The notes beneath the pieces were generated by a model, which had not been told where the DNA came from, did no database searches, and saw nothing but the letters and a program-made list of their open reading frames with translations. DNA of 64,000 nucleotides from CAVPUA01 sp963708805 (GTDB lineage: Bacteria > Actinomycetota > Actinomycetes > Mycobacteriales > Jatrophihabitantaceae). Location of the stretch: positions 558,001 to 622,000 of the forward strand of contig CAVPUA010000003.1 in NCBI GenBank assembly GCA_963708805.1, given 5' to 3'. Shown piece after piece: positions 33,242 through 41,486 of this stretch (positions are counted from its first letter, which is position 1; each line of letters opens with the position of its first letter). The position numbers were made by a program, and so were the translations under genes.

Positions 33242-33625
33242 GTGTGGCGATTGCGCCCGACGGTACTGCTGGCCGCCGGCTGGACATGGTGGGCGATCAC
33301 GATCGTGCGCTCGCGCAAGGTCCGCGACGGCATCCGGACCGTGTCGCCCCGCCCGCCTCGGTTGCCTCGCTCGGCCGGCAAGGGAGTGAATGCGGTCCTC
33401 ACCAGGTTCTCGCCGACCTGCCTCGAACGCGCCCTGGTCGCCCAGGCCTGGCTGGTCGCGCACGGTGAGCTGGTCAACGTGGTGATCGGCGTTCCGGCGG
33501 AAGGAATCGGCCAACGACCGGCGCACGCCTGGCTCGACGGGCGGCCCGACCCCGAGTCCGAGGGCTACGTCGTTCTGCATACCTTGACGCCGGCTGACCC
33601 GACCCGCTCGGCCCGATCGGGTTGA
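33242..33625 (+). CDS. Lasso-peptide B2-type leader peptidase (transglutaminase-like)
   Basis: A 127-residue Cys protease of the B2 family that removes the leader from the precursor. Catalytic Cys in FSPTCLERALVAQAWL, catalytic His and Asp in AHAWLDG, in the usual order and spacing. GTG 33242 was chosen over GTG 33233 because GAAGGAG stands 8 nt upstream of it. Small stand-alone B2 proteins of ~110-150 residues pair with a separate PqqD-like B1 protein, here at 36004-36279. The gene ends in a terminator shared with the convergent precursor gene. Confidence 0.85.
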   Translation: MWRLRPTVLLAAGWTWWAITIVRSRKVRDGIRTVSPRPPRLPRSAGKGVNAVLTRFSPTCLERALVAQAWLVAHGELVNVVIGVPAEGIGQRPAHAWLDGRPDPESEGYVVLHTLTPADPTRSARSG

Positions 33626-33642
33626 CGCCCTGCGGACAGACC

Positions 33643-33676
33643 GATGGCGGGCCGGATTGTGCGTCGGCCCGCCATC
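33643..33676. terminator. Bidirectional terminator between B2 and precursor genes
   Basis: GATGGCGGGCCG and CGGCCCGCCATC form a perfect 12-bp stem with a 10-nt loop, placed between convergent genes. Confidence 0.88.
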
Positions 33677-33692
33677 AGGAGTGCGTGGATGG

Positions 33693-33845
33693 TCAGCTGA
33701 TGCCGACGATTCCTCCACCCGGAACCGGAATGCTCGTTCCGTTGTAGACGATCGTGTCGCCGGACCCGCCATCCTTGGTGATGGTCGCCAGGGTCAGTTC
33801 CCCGAACGAACCGAGCTCGCTGATCGTGGGCTTGGAGTACTCCAT
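33693..33845 (-). CDS. Lasso-type RiPP precursor peptide (50 residues)
   Basis: Short gene found by reading the gap between B2 and the kinase. ATG 33845 follows AAGGAGG with ~9 nt spacing (ATG 33866 in frame is less likely). Leader: MEYSKPTISELGSFGELT, which matches the lasso leader pattern YxxPxLxxxGxxxxxT (Tyr3, Pro6, Ile8, Gly12, Thr18); this pattern is read by the B1 protein. Thr18 normally marks position -2, so the core would start at Ala20, giving ATITKDGGSGDTIVYNG then TSIPVPGGGIVGIS. Acidic residues then fall at core positions 6 and 11, not 7-9. Cleavage two or three residues later would put Asp30 at ring position 9 or 8. The last residue is Ser, the residue modified by lasso-peptide kinases. 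Confidence 0.8.
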   Translation of the reverse strand: MEYSKPTISELGSFGELTLATITKDGGSGDTIVYNGTSIPVPGGGIVGIS

Positions 33846-33870
33846 GAAGCTGCCCTCCTTCGACATTGTC

Positions 33871-33890
33871 AGCGGCCCGAGTTGGCCGCT
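33871..33890 (-). promoter_or_regulatory. 5' leader hairpin of the precursor mRNA
   Basis: AGCGGCC-6 nt-GGCCGCT, a perfect 7-bp stem, sits between a possible -10 (TTATAG on the minus strand, 33900-33905) and the ribosome-binding site. It would lie at the very 5' end of the mRNA and may stabilise it. Confidence 0.5.
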
Positions 33891-33957
33891 AGAACCAGGC
33901 TATAACATCGATCGGGCACATCGGACCATGTTTGCTTAAGGTTTACTTGGAGGAAAC

Positions 33958-34776
33958 ATGGCTTCCCTGGGTGCTTACGGGCTCACCTTTCCGGGGGTCC
34001 CGTCCGCCCGATTGGTCCTCGCGCCGGACTCGTGGCCGGCCTGGACGGCGCGGGTGAATGACGAGCTCTGGACGGGCCCGCAGGAGTGGAGCGACGATCG
34101 AGTCGTCCTGCGCCTGGCGCCCGTCGGACACGCCCGGATCGATCGACGGACCCGCACGACGGACCTGCTGCTGCCCGAGCCGCCGGTCGAGGAGGCCTGG
34201 TTCCATCCGCTGCTCGGCACCACCGCCGTGACCGTCGCCGCGTGGTCGGATTGGCATTGCCTGCACGCCGGAAGCTTCGTCGACGCGGCCGGTGGTGTGT
34301 GGGGGATCCTCGGCGACAAAGAGCGCGGCAAGAGCTCGGCGCTCGCCTGGCTGACCGTGAACGGGCATCAGATCGTGGCCGACGATCTGCTCGTCGCTCG
34401 GGACCGCACGGTGTTCGCCGGACCGCGCTGCCTGGACCTGCGTCCCGCCGCGGCCAGGCATTTCGGCATCGGCGCGGACGTCGGCGTCCTCGGCGGCCGA
34501 CGGCGCTGGCGAGTCGGACTTCCCGCCGTTGCCGCCGAGTTGCCGCTGCGCGGGCTGGTCGTCCTGGAATGGGGCGAGCACGCGCGGGTCGAGCGGATCG
34601 AACTGGCTGAGAAGGCGAAGATCCTGGCCGGTGCGCGCGGCTTGCTGCTGCCCCAAGTGCCCGCTCCGAACCAGCTGCCCCTACTCAGCCTGCCCATGCT
34701 GCGCTTCACCCGGCCGCACTCCTGGCCCGACCTCGACGCCTCGATGGCGCTGTTGCTGCGCGCGTTGAGCGAGTAA
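33958..34776 (+). CDS. HPr-kinase-like protein, probable lasso-peptide kinase
   Basis: 272 residues with an HPr kinase-type P-loop GILGDKERGKSSAL (~residues 118-131) and the following acidic pair in IVADDLLV (~143-150) that binds Mg and polarises the Ser hydroxyl. No PTS genes occur nearby and the N-terminal HPrK domain is replaced by ~110 unrelated residues, so classic carbon-regulation is unlikely. Homologues in lasso clusters (paeninodin type) phosphorylate the C-terminal Ser of the precursor; the precursor next door ends in Ser. Start ATG 33958 has GGAGG 6 nt upstream. Divergently transcribed from the precursor gene. Confidence 0.75.
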   Translation: MASLGAYGLTFPGVPSARLVLAPDSWPAWTARVNDELWTGPQEWSDDRVVLRLAPVGHARIDRRTRTTDLLLPEPPVEEAWFHPLLGTTAVTVAAWSDWHCLHAGSFVDAAGGVWGILGDKERGKSSALAWLTVNGHQIVADDLLVARDRTVFAGPRCLDLRPAAARHFGIGADVGVLGGRRRWRVGLPAVAAELPLRGLVVLEWGEHARVERIELAEKAKILAGARGLLLPQVPAPNQLPLLSLPMLRFTRPHSWPDLDASMALLLRALSE

Positions 34777-34821
34777 GTCAGCGCCGGTCGGGTCAGCGCC
34801 GGTCGAATCAGCGCTGGTCGA
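34777..34821 (+). repeat. Three 15-bp tandem repeats overlapping the cyclase stop codon
   Basis: GTCAGCGCCGGTCGG, GTCAGCGCCGGTCGA and ATCAGCGCTGGTCGA in a row. The last copy holds the final codons and stop of the cyclase gene; the other two repeat that end, like the duplication at 28895-28946. Confidence 0.85.
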
Positions 34822-36001
34822 ACAACCAGGCCTTCTGCACCAACGACGCCGTCCGCATGTCCGGACGTTCGCGCTGCCAGACGTGGCGCAGGGCGCTGAC
34901 GTCGATCAGGTCGGTGTTCAGGCCCTCACCCGACCACGAGCGCGCGAGCTCCTTCGTTTCAGCCGTCCACAGGGGAATGTCGAAGCTGCCTTTGGTCTTG
35001 CGCTGGATCAGCTGCGCCGGCAGCACATCGCCGAAGAGGCGCCCCATCAACTGCGTCCGGCTGCCGAGTCCGGCGAAGCCGCCCGTGCGGGCCAGCGCAT
35101 CGAGCACACCGCGATCGATGAACGGGTGGACGGGCCGGACGTCGTAAGCCTCGCCCATCGCCGCGAAGGAGTCGACGCAGAGCGTGAAGTAGCGATTCAC
35201 GGGGAACCACGTGCGCAGGATGCGATCCCACCCGAGCGGGATCGACCGGTCGTTGCGGGCCGAGGCCAGCGCGACCGCTTCGACGCCGGGACGGGTGAGC
35301 CAGCCCAGTCCGAAGGCCTTCGCCCGAGCCCGGCGACGGAGCACCGCCTCGCGGACGGGTGGCGGGCTCAGCGCCAGTCCGACGACGAGCGCGTCGCTGC
35401 GTCTCGGCCGCCGCCGTCGGGCCAGTGCCTGCTCCGCCCGGACGGTTTCACTGCTGGTGCCGAGTTCGTCGCCCCCGAAACCGGTGACGATCGACCCGCC
35501 GGCCGCGGCGGCGATCATCGGCAGGTGCATGTGCGCATTGAACGGCCATACGGCGCCGTGCCGTTCGAGCACGGCGCGAGCGAAGGGTCCGAGCAGCCCG
35601 AGCGCGGTGCCGGCGTCGAGCCGGATCCACTCGTCGAGTCCGAGGTGGGCGATCACCAGTTGCTGCCACTCGGTCTCGTCCGAATCGAGGTCGCTGAAGC
35701 GCAGGGTCGCCGGGATGGGCAGTGGCAGCCCGTCGCGGCGGGCGACCGCGGTCGCGGTGGCCAGCAGGGCCGAGGAGTCCCGGCCGCCCGAGAAGCTGAT
35801 CACACAGGGACTGCGTTGCAGCGCCACGCGCAACGCGTCTTCGAGGGCGGCAACCGGTGTTCGCGCGGTTGGGCCCGACTCGATGACGTGCGCGGCCGGA
35901 TCGGCTCCGACGGCCAGTCCCGCGGCCAGTTCGACGTCGGTCAGCTCGCCGGAGCGACGTAGGACACCCGTGACGTCGCGCACATCCATCGACGGCGTCA
36001 C
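34808..36001 (-). CDS. Asparagine-synthetase-like lasso cyclase homologue, without glutaminase domain
   Basis: A 397-residue protein with the ATP-pyrophosphatase domain of asparagine synthetase B: PP-loop SFSGGRDSSALL (~residue 69), then TGFGGDELGTSS with the conserved GGDE-like acid pair. In lasso clusters this enzyme adenylates the ring Asp/Glu and closes the macrolactam. Typical lasso cyclases are ~500-600 residues with an N-terminal glutamine amidotransferase-like domain; here only ~60 residues precede the PP-loop, so that domain is absent. GTG 36001 is 2 nt after the PqqD-like gene stop (ATG 35989 is an alternative). True asparagine synthesis is unlikely without the glutaminase half. Confidence 0.8.
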   Translation of the reverse strand: MTPSMDVRDVTGVLRRSGELTDVELAAGLAVGADPAAHVIESGPTARTPVAALEDALRVALQRSPCVISFSGGRDSSALLATATAVARRDGLPLPIPATLRFSDLDSDETEWQQLVIAHLGLDEWIRLDAGTALGLLGPFARAVLERHGAVWPFNAHMHLPMIAAAAGGSIVTGFGGDELGTSSETVRAEQALARRRRPRRSDALVVGLALSPPPVREAVLRRRARAKAFGLGWLTRPGVEAVALASARNDRSIPLGWDRILRTWFPVNRYFTLCVDSFAAMGEAYDVRPVHPFIDRGVLDALARTGGFAGLGSRTQLMGRLFGDVLPAQLIQRKTKGSFDIPLWTAETKELARSWSGEGLNTDLIDVSALRHVWQRERPDMRTASLVQKAWLFDQR

Positions 36002-36003
36002 GG

Positions 36004-36279
36004 TCAGGCGAGCAACAGCCCGCGCGAACGCAGTTGGGTGACGAACTCCTCGACGTCGGTGCGTGCCTGTGACTCCTCGACGCCGTCACACGACTCCAGT
36101 AGCGAGCGGACGAGCGTGTCCTCGTCCGACCCGTCGCTGAGTTGCTGCCACAGCAGCGCCGCGGTGCCGTTCAGGGCGAGATATTTCGACGACGCCAGGT
36201 CCAGCACGACGATCTGACCGTCGTCGGTAGGCGTCCAGGACACGGCACCGGCATCGATCTGCAGGCGGGCTTCGGGCAT
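36004..36279 (-). CDS. PqqD-like protein (lasso B1, RiPP recognition element)
   Basis: A 91-residue winged-helix RRE domain that binds the leader and presents it to the peptidase and cyclase. Motifs VVLDLASSKYLALNGTAALLW and the following acidic helix (DEDTLVRSLLESCDGV) are typical of PqqD-like B1 proteins. ATG 36279 chosen; upstream in-frame codons cross a GC-poor non-coding stretch. It is co-transcribed with the cyclase. Confidence 0.83.
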   Translation of the reverse strand: MPEARLQIDAGAVSWTPTDDGQIVVLDLASSKYLALNGTAALLWQQLSDGSDEDTLVRSLLESCDGVEESQARTDVEEFVTQLRSRGLLLA

Positions 36280-36485
36280 CACTACCTCGGTTCTGATCGG
36301 GGGACGGTGTGGACGTGAGGGTATCGGCTGCCGGATCGCGTCTGTTGCGGCCGAGTTAAGGACGCTCGCCCGCCATCGGCAAACGATCACCGAGCGCAGT
36401 CGGTGGATTACGCCCTATATGCGTGGATAGTGGGCAGCTGAGTTCAGAAAGGTTGATGTAACGGACCCCTGCTACCTTCGCGCTC

Positions 36486-37790
36486 GTGGACGCCGAACAG
36501 CACTCACGAACTACCGAAAGCACGAGTGGCTTCACTGGCTTGTGGTGCGCCGAGTTCGAACTGCGCGACTCCGCCCTGAGCGCGGTGGAGCCATTCGGCG
36601 ACGAGCAGACGGCCCGCGTCCTCGTTCGGCGCGGTGGGGTGCCGGTCACCTATACGACCGTCCGTGCGCAGTCGGGCGAACCGTGGAACGAGGCGGTCGT
36701 GGTCGACGCGGTCGGGCGGCTGGGACTGCCGATCGCCGGTGACGACCCGTCGGTGGCCGACCAGGTACGCGACCCGGCCCGCACCGTCTCGGTGGTCGTC
36801 GCCACCCGCAACCGGGCGCCGAGCCTGGCCCGCTGCATCGAGAGCCTGATCCGGATCGCGGACGAGCATGTCGAGTTCCTGATCGTCGACAACAACCCAC
36901 CCGATCTGATGACGCGCGCGGTCGTCGAGAGCGCGGCTCGGCGCGACCACCGGGTCCGCTACGTGCTCGAGCCGGTGGCCGGTGCCGCGCGGGCCCGCAA
37001 TACCGGTACGGCGCAGGCCACCGGGGAGATCGTCGCCTTCACCGACGACGACGTGACCGTCGACCCGCAGTGGTTGAACGGGATTCGGGCCGGCTTCGAA
37101 TCCGACCCGGCGATCGCCTGCGTGACCGGCCTCGTGTGCTCGGCGCGCATCTCGACGCCCGAGGAGCAGTACTTCGAGGACAAGACGCCGCTGTGGTCGA
37201 CCCGGCTCGAGGCCGAGACGTACGCCCTGAACGAGGCGCGGGCGTCCGACGACGGAACGTTCCCGTACTCGCCGGGCATCTATGGCACCGGCGCCAACTG
37301 CGCGTTCGACCGCGCGTTCCTTCTGGAACTCGGTGGCTTCGACCCGGCGCTCGGTCCCGGCACGACCGCTAAGGGCGGCGAGGACCTCGACCTGTTCCTC
37401 CAGACGGTGCTGGCCGGCCGGGCCGTCCTGTACAGCCCGCTGTCGCTGGTGTGGCACCACCACCGTTCCAGCGGCTCCGCGCTGATCGAGCAGATGCACG
37501 GGTACGGGACGGGGCTGACCGCCTGCTTGATGAAGTGGAGTCTCGACCCCGCGATTCGCAAGGACATGTTGTCGCGCGTCCCGGCCGGCGTCCGGCGATT
37601 CCGGGGCAACCGAGCCCGGCACGAGGTCAACCGGGGCCCGGTCACCGCGCGACCGCGGGGCGCGGCCCGGGCTGAGTACCAGGGATATCTTTCCGGTCCG
37701 CTGCGGTATCTGGTCTCTCGCCGAAGCGTCCGTCGCCGGGCGGGACGGGCCGATGCCGAGACCAACGTCAGCCGAGGTGCGCAGTCATGA
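36486..37790 (+). CDS. Family 2 glycosyltransferase
   Basis: A 434-residue cytoplasmic GT2 enzyme: ~95 residues of unknown role, then VSVVVATRNRAPSLARCIES, VDNNPPD, GAARARNTGTAQATGEIVAF, DDDVTVDPQW (metal site) and GGEDLDLFLQ (acceptor/base region). GTG 36486 has TACCTT 7 nt upstream and no ribosome-binding site, consistent with a leaderless start. It begins a five-gene plus-strand operon (36.5-43.4 kb). Confidence 0.82.
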   Translation: MDAEQHSRTTESTSGFTGLWCAEFELRDSALSAVEPFGDEQTARVLVRRGGVPVTYTTVRAQSGEPWNEAVVVDAVGRLGLPIAGDDPSVADQVRDPARTVSVVVATRNRAPSLARCIESLIRIADEHVEFLIVDNNPPDLMTRAVVESAARRDHRVRYVLEPVAGAARARNTGTAQATGEIVAFTDDDVTVDPQWLNGIRAGFESDPAIACVTGLVCSARISTPEEQYFEDKTPLWSTRLEAETYALNEARASDDGTFPYSPGIYGTGANCAFDRAFLLELGGFDPALGPGTTAKGGEDLDLFLQTVLAGRAVLYSPLSLVWHHHRSSGSALIEQMHGYGTGLTACLMKWSLDPAIRKDMLSRVPAGVRRFRGNRARHEVNRGPVTARPRGAARAEYQGYLSGPLRYLVSRRSVRRRAGRADAETNVSRGAQS

Positions 37791-39934
37791 CCCAGCCCGC
37801 AACCAGTGTCGACGTGGACGAGCGAAGAGCGCTCGTCACCGACCCCGTCGACTCCCGCGCAGAGATCGCGGCGGCGTGGCTGTCGCTGCTCGCCCTCGCC
37901 TGCCTGATCGTCGGAATCGCCGGCTGGGCCGCCGGCTCGGTTCCGGTGCGCGGTGCCGGCTTGGCCGTGTTCATGATGGGCGGCTCGGGCGTGGCGCTCT
38001 GGGCCTTCGCCGACCGCCTGGATCCGGTTCGACGGGTCGCGCTGGCGCTCTTCGCAGCGCCCACGTTGCTCGTCCTGGTCTCGATGGTCATGGTCGAGGC
38101 GAAGTTCTGGCACCCGATTCCCGCCTTCGTCATCGTGTGCGTGATCACGGTGCCCGCGCTCGGTCGCCAGTTGCTGCGTCCGGGGACTCGGGGTGCCTAC
38201 CGGGCGACGGCATCGCTCCTGCGCGATCGGATGGCCGAATCGCGCGCCGGGCTGTCGCTGGCGCTGCTGATCGTGGCCGGTGCGCTGTGCGGAGTCGGGA
38301 TTGCGCTCGACGAGCGCCACTCGATCCCGCTCGGCGGCTTCATCCGTTCGATCTCGCCCGTCTGGTACGCCGGGCTCGTCGTCCTGGTCGGCGTCCTGGC
38401 CTGGGCCTGGCGCACGGATCGGGTGTCGGTCCTGGCCATCGGCACCGTCGAACTCGGCGTCGTTTTCACGCTGACGCCCGCGATCGTCTATGGGATGCCC
38501 CGGTCGCAATCGGCCGAGAAGCACGTCGCCCTCGCCGATCACATCATCGCCTTCCACACCCTGGGGGCCAACTCGGCGATCTACAACGCGTGGTCGGGCT
38601 TCTTCGCCGCGATGGCGTGGCTCGGGGCGATCTGTGGACTGCACTCGACGATCGTCTTCGCGACCTACTGGCCGGTGATGTTCCTGGGCGCCCGGCTGGC
38701 CGCTCTGCGCTACCTGGCCGGCCGGCTGCTGCCGACGCAACGCAGCGCGTGGATCGCGGTTCTGCTGGCGATGCTCGTCGACAGCCTCGGCGCCGACTAC
38801 TTCTCGCCGCAGTCGTTCGGATTCACCGTCGGCCTGGCGATCATCGGTCTGGCGCTGGACGACGAGATCGGCGCGGGGCGCTTCGCGGCGATCTTCGCCG
38901 GCGGCGTCGCGATCGCGATCACGCACCAGCTCAGCCCGTACGTCGTGTCGGGGATCCTCGTCGTCCTGACGATCTTCCGGTTGGTGCGTCCGTGGTGGAC
39001 GGCCGGCCTGGTGCTCGTGCCAACTCTCCTCTGGACGCTTGATCACCGTCACTCCCTGGCGGGTTTCGTCTCGACGCAGACCACGGGCAGCGTCAGCAAC
39101 TTCGCCCCGCCCAGCACCGAGAACTCGGTCAGCCCCGCGCACATCGTCCGGTTGGCCGAACTGGCTGTCGCGGTGGGGGTACTGGCGATCGGCCTCGTCG
39201 CGCTCCTTGCCCTCATCCGCGGGTGGCGCCGGCTGGACGTCTGGGGATTGGCGCTGTCGCCGGTCGTCGGGTTCGCGGCGATCGCGGCCAACGCCTATGG
39301 CGCCGAGGGTCTGTTCCGAGCCTTGCTGTTCGCTATTCCGTGGCTGGCGATCCTCGCCGTGCGTTCGGTGTCCGGCGTCCCGGGTCACGGCCGCAACGGG
39401 CTGATGGGCCCGGTCGTCGCCCTCGGCGTGCTCACCGTCTGCTTCCTGCTCGGGGCGTTTCTGCTCGACGGATCGTCGACGATCCGCAGCGGCGATCGGG
39501 CCGCCTACAACCAGGTGTCGGCCCTGGCCCAGGCCGATCCGGGCACGACGTACCTGTTGCAGAACCTCGGTCCTGGAGACGCGCCGACGAACTCGCTCAC
39601 CAATCCGCCCAACGAGCGGCTGCTCGCCAGCGACAAGCGCCTGAGCGCGGCCGAGTCGGCCACCGGGTCGAACACCCAGGATCCGGTGTTCCTCGTGACC
39701 TACGACCTCCTGTCGTACGCGAAGTCGCAAGGCCTCACCAAGACCGCGATCTTCGTCAACTGGTCGCCGGCCTCGCTCCGCTATGCGCAGGAGTACCGGG
39801 TCCAATCGCCGAGTGGGTTCCAGGACCTGCTCGAGCGCTTCCGGCAGGCGGGGTACTGGCGCGAGGTCCATGACCGGAGCGGCTCGGTGTTGTTCGAGTT
39901 CCAGCCGGAGAACTTCCATGTGCAAGTCGGCTGA
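37787..39934 (+). CDS. Large polytopic membrane protein, possible polysaccharide polymerase
   Basis: 715 residues with ~14 hydrophobic helices and a C-terminal ~150-residue soluble part (from about TIRSGDRAAYNQV onwards). No glycosyltransferase catalytic motif is visible, but position between a GT2 and a flippase fits a Wzy-like polymerase or GT-C-type enzyme; this is inference from context. Start overlaps the upstream stop by 4 nt. Confidence 0.6.
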   Translation: MTQPATSVDVDERRALVTDPVDSRAEIAAAWLSLLALACLIVGIAGWAAGSVPVRGAGLAVFMMGGSGVALWAFADRLDPVRRVALALFAAPTLLVLVSMVMVEAKFWHPIPAFVIVCVITVPALGRQLLRPGTRGAYRATASLLRDRMAESRAGLSLALLIVAGALCGVGIALDERHSIPLGGFIRSISPVWYAGLVVLVGVLAWAWRTDRVSVLAIGTVELGVVFTLTPAIVYGMPRSQSAEKHVALADHIIAFHTLGANSAIYNAWSGFFAAMAWLGAICGLHSTIVFATYWPVMFLGARLAALRYLAGRLLPTQRSAWIAVLLAMLVDSLGADYFSPQSFGFTVGLAIIGLALDDEIGAGRFAAIFAGGVAIAITHQLSPYVVSGILVVLTIFRLVRPWWTAGLVLVPTLLWTLDHRHSLAGFVSTQTTGSVSNFAPPSTENSVSPAHIVRLAELAVAVGVLAIGLVALLALIRGWRRLDVWGLALSPVVGFAAIAANAYGAEGLFRALLFAIPWLAILAVRSVSGVPGHGRNGLMGPVVALGVLTVCFLLGAFLLDGSSTIRSGDRAAYNQVSALAQADPGTTYLLQNLGPGDAPTNSLTNPPNERLLASDKRLSAAESATGSNTQDPVFLVTYDLLSYAKSQGLTKTAIFVNWSPASLRYAQEYRVQSPSGFQDLLERFRQAGYWREVHDRSGSVLFEFQPENFHVQVG

Positions 39935-39990
39935 GTCGCCCACGTCCGAGCGACTTCTCGACGGACGCGACGTTCTCGGAGGTCGCGGAC

Positions 39991-41484
39991 GTGGCGGGTA
40001 GGCACGCTGCCTCGAACCGGGCGTCGATGGTCACCCTGACCACCGAACCCATCCCGTCCGCGCTCCACGTCGAGACGGCCGGTCAGGTCAGCGAGATGTT
40101 CGGCCGAGACGCGATCTATCTGGTCATGTCCTCGTTGCAGGTGCTGACCGTCTTCGTGATCACCCCCGTCGTCACCCGTCTGCTGGCCGCCGGGCAGTTC
40201 GGCGTGGTGGCCACCGGTACGGCCGTCATGCAGGTGCTGTTCGTTCTCGCCGGGGTCGGCCTGGCCCAGGCCGTCCAGCGTGAGTTCGCCTCCGAGCGCG
40301 GCCCCGAGATCGCCCGCAAGCTCGTCACGGCCGGAATCGGCCTGGCGGTGCTGATCACCGCCGCCGTCGGGGCCAGCGTGCCGTTGTGGGCGCACGCCTT
40401 CGGAAGCGACGTGACGACATGGGCGATGCTCTGGTCGGTGCTGTGGGCGGGCAGTTCGGCCGTCACCGCGACCTGCCTCGCGCTGCTGCGCAGCCGCGAT
40501 CAGCTGCTGCCGTTCGCCGCGGTGAGCGCGATGCAGACGGCGGTCGCCGACGTGGTCGCCCTCGTCCTCGTCGAAACGATCGGTCACACCGCCCAGGTCT
40601 GGCTTTTCGGCCAGTTCGTCAGCCAGGTGGCCGCGGCCCTGATCGGGCTGGTCGCGCTGAGACCGTTGCCGGTTCGCCGGCCCGACTTCGCGCACGTTCG
40701 CCGGGCGATCCGGTTCGGCGCGCCGTTGATGGGGTCGGCCATCTCGGTGTTCGTCATGAACTCCAGCGACCGGCTGGTGATCGAAGCCATCAAGGGCTCG
40801 TATGCGGTCGGGCGCTATCAGATCGCTTACTCGATCGGATCGATCCCCACCCTCGTCGTCGGCCTGTTGTCGGTTGCCTGGATGCCGCGCTTCTTCGGCG
40901 CCTCGGCCACGGGCGAGCGGACACTGCGACTGGTCGAACAGAGCCGGGACGCCGTCTCCGGACTCCTGCCCGCGGTGGTGCTCGGCGTCGGAGTCGGCGC
41001 GCCCGTCCTGCTCCATCTCTGGGCTCCGTCGTCGTACCGGCCGGGCCAGTTGACGCCGGTGACCCTCATCGTGCTGGCCGCAGTGGTGCCGACCGCGTTC
41101 ACCGCCGCGTCGGCCCGCCTGCTCATGGCCGACGGCCGCACGGCGGCGATTGCAGTCACCAACACGGCGGCGGCCGTCCTCAACGTCATCCTGAACCTGG
41201 CGCTCGTGCCGTCGCTGGGTATCTGGGGCTCGGCCGCCGCGACTCTGATCGCGAGCGCGGTGCTGGCGCTGTTGAGCTTCTGGCGCTCGCGTTCGGTGGC
41301 GCACCTGCGGCGCCCCGTCGTCTGGCCGTTGGCACTGACCGCCGTCGTGTTCGCGGTCGCCTGCGCGGCCGCCTATCTGAGATTCACCGTGGCCACCGTC
41401 TCGTTGAGAGTCGCAATTACACTGATTGCGGCGGTGTGGTTGACTGACCGGGTACGGCGCTTGCGGATGGTTCGGGGGTCCTAG
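39991..41484 (+). CDS. Oligosaccharide flippase (Wzx/PST type)
   Basis: 497 residues, ~14 helices. Motifs RDAIYLVMSSLQVLTVFVITPVV and IRFGAPLMGSAISVFVMNSSDRLVI, shown here as GSAISVFVMNSSDRLVI, are typical of lipid-linked oligosaccharide exporters of the MOP superfamily. GTG 39991 has GGAGG ~9 nt upstream. Likely flips the repeat unit across the membrane. Confidence 0.82.
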   Translation: MAGRHAASNRASMVTLTTEPIPSALHVETAGQVSEMFGRDAIYLVMSSLQVLTVFVITPVVTRLLAAGQFGVVATGTAVMQVLFVLAGVGLAQAVQREFASERGPEIARKLVTAGIGLAVLITAAVGASVPLWAHAFGSDVTTWAMLWSVLWAGSSAVTATCLALLRSRDQLLPFAAVSAMQTAVADVVALVLVETIGHTAQVWLFGQFVSQVAAALIGLVALRPLPVRRPDFAHVRRAIRFGAPLMGSAISVFVMNSSDRLVIEAIKGSYAVGRYQIAYSIGSIPTLVVGLLSVAWMPRFFGASATGERTLRLVEQSRDAVSGLLPAVVLGVGVGAPVLLHLWAPSSYRPGQLTPVTLIVLAAVVPTAFTAASARLLMADGRTAAIAVTNTAAAVLNVILNLALVPSLGIWGSAAATLIASAVLALLSFWRSRSVAHLRRPVVWPLALTAVVFAVACAAAYLRFTVATVSLRVAITLIAAVWLTDRVRRLRMVRGS

Positions 41485-41486
41485 AC

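Noticed and set aside
33958..34776. HPr kinase controlling carbon catabolite repression
   Set aside because: No PTS genes nearby, the usual N-terminal domain is missing, and the context is RiPP biosynthesis.
34808..36001. Asparagine synthetase asnB
   Set aside because: No N-terminal Cys or glutaminase domain, and it is coupled to a PqqD-like gene.
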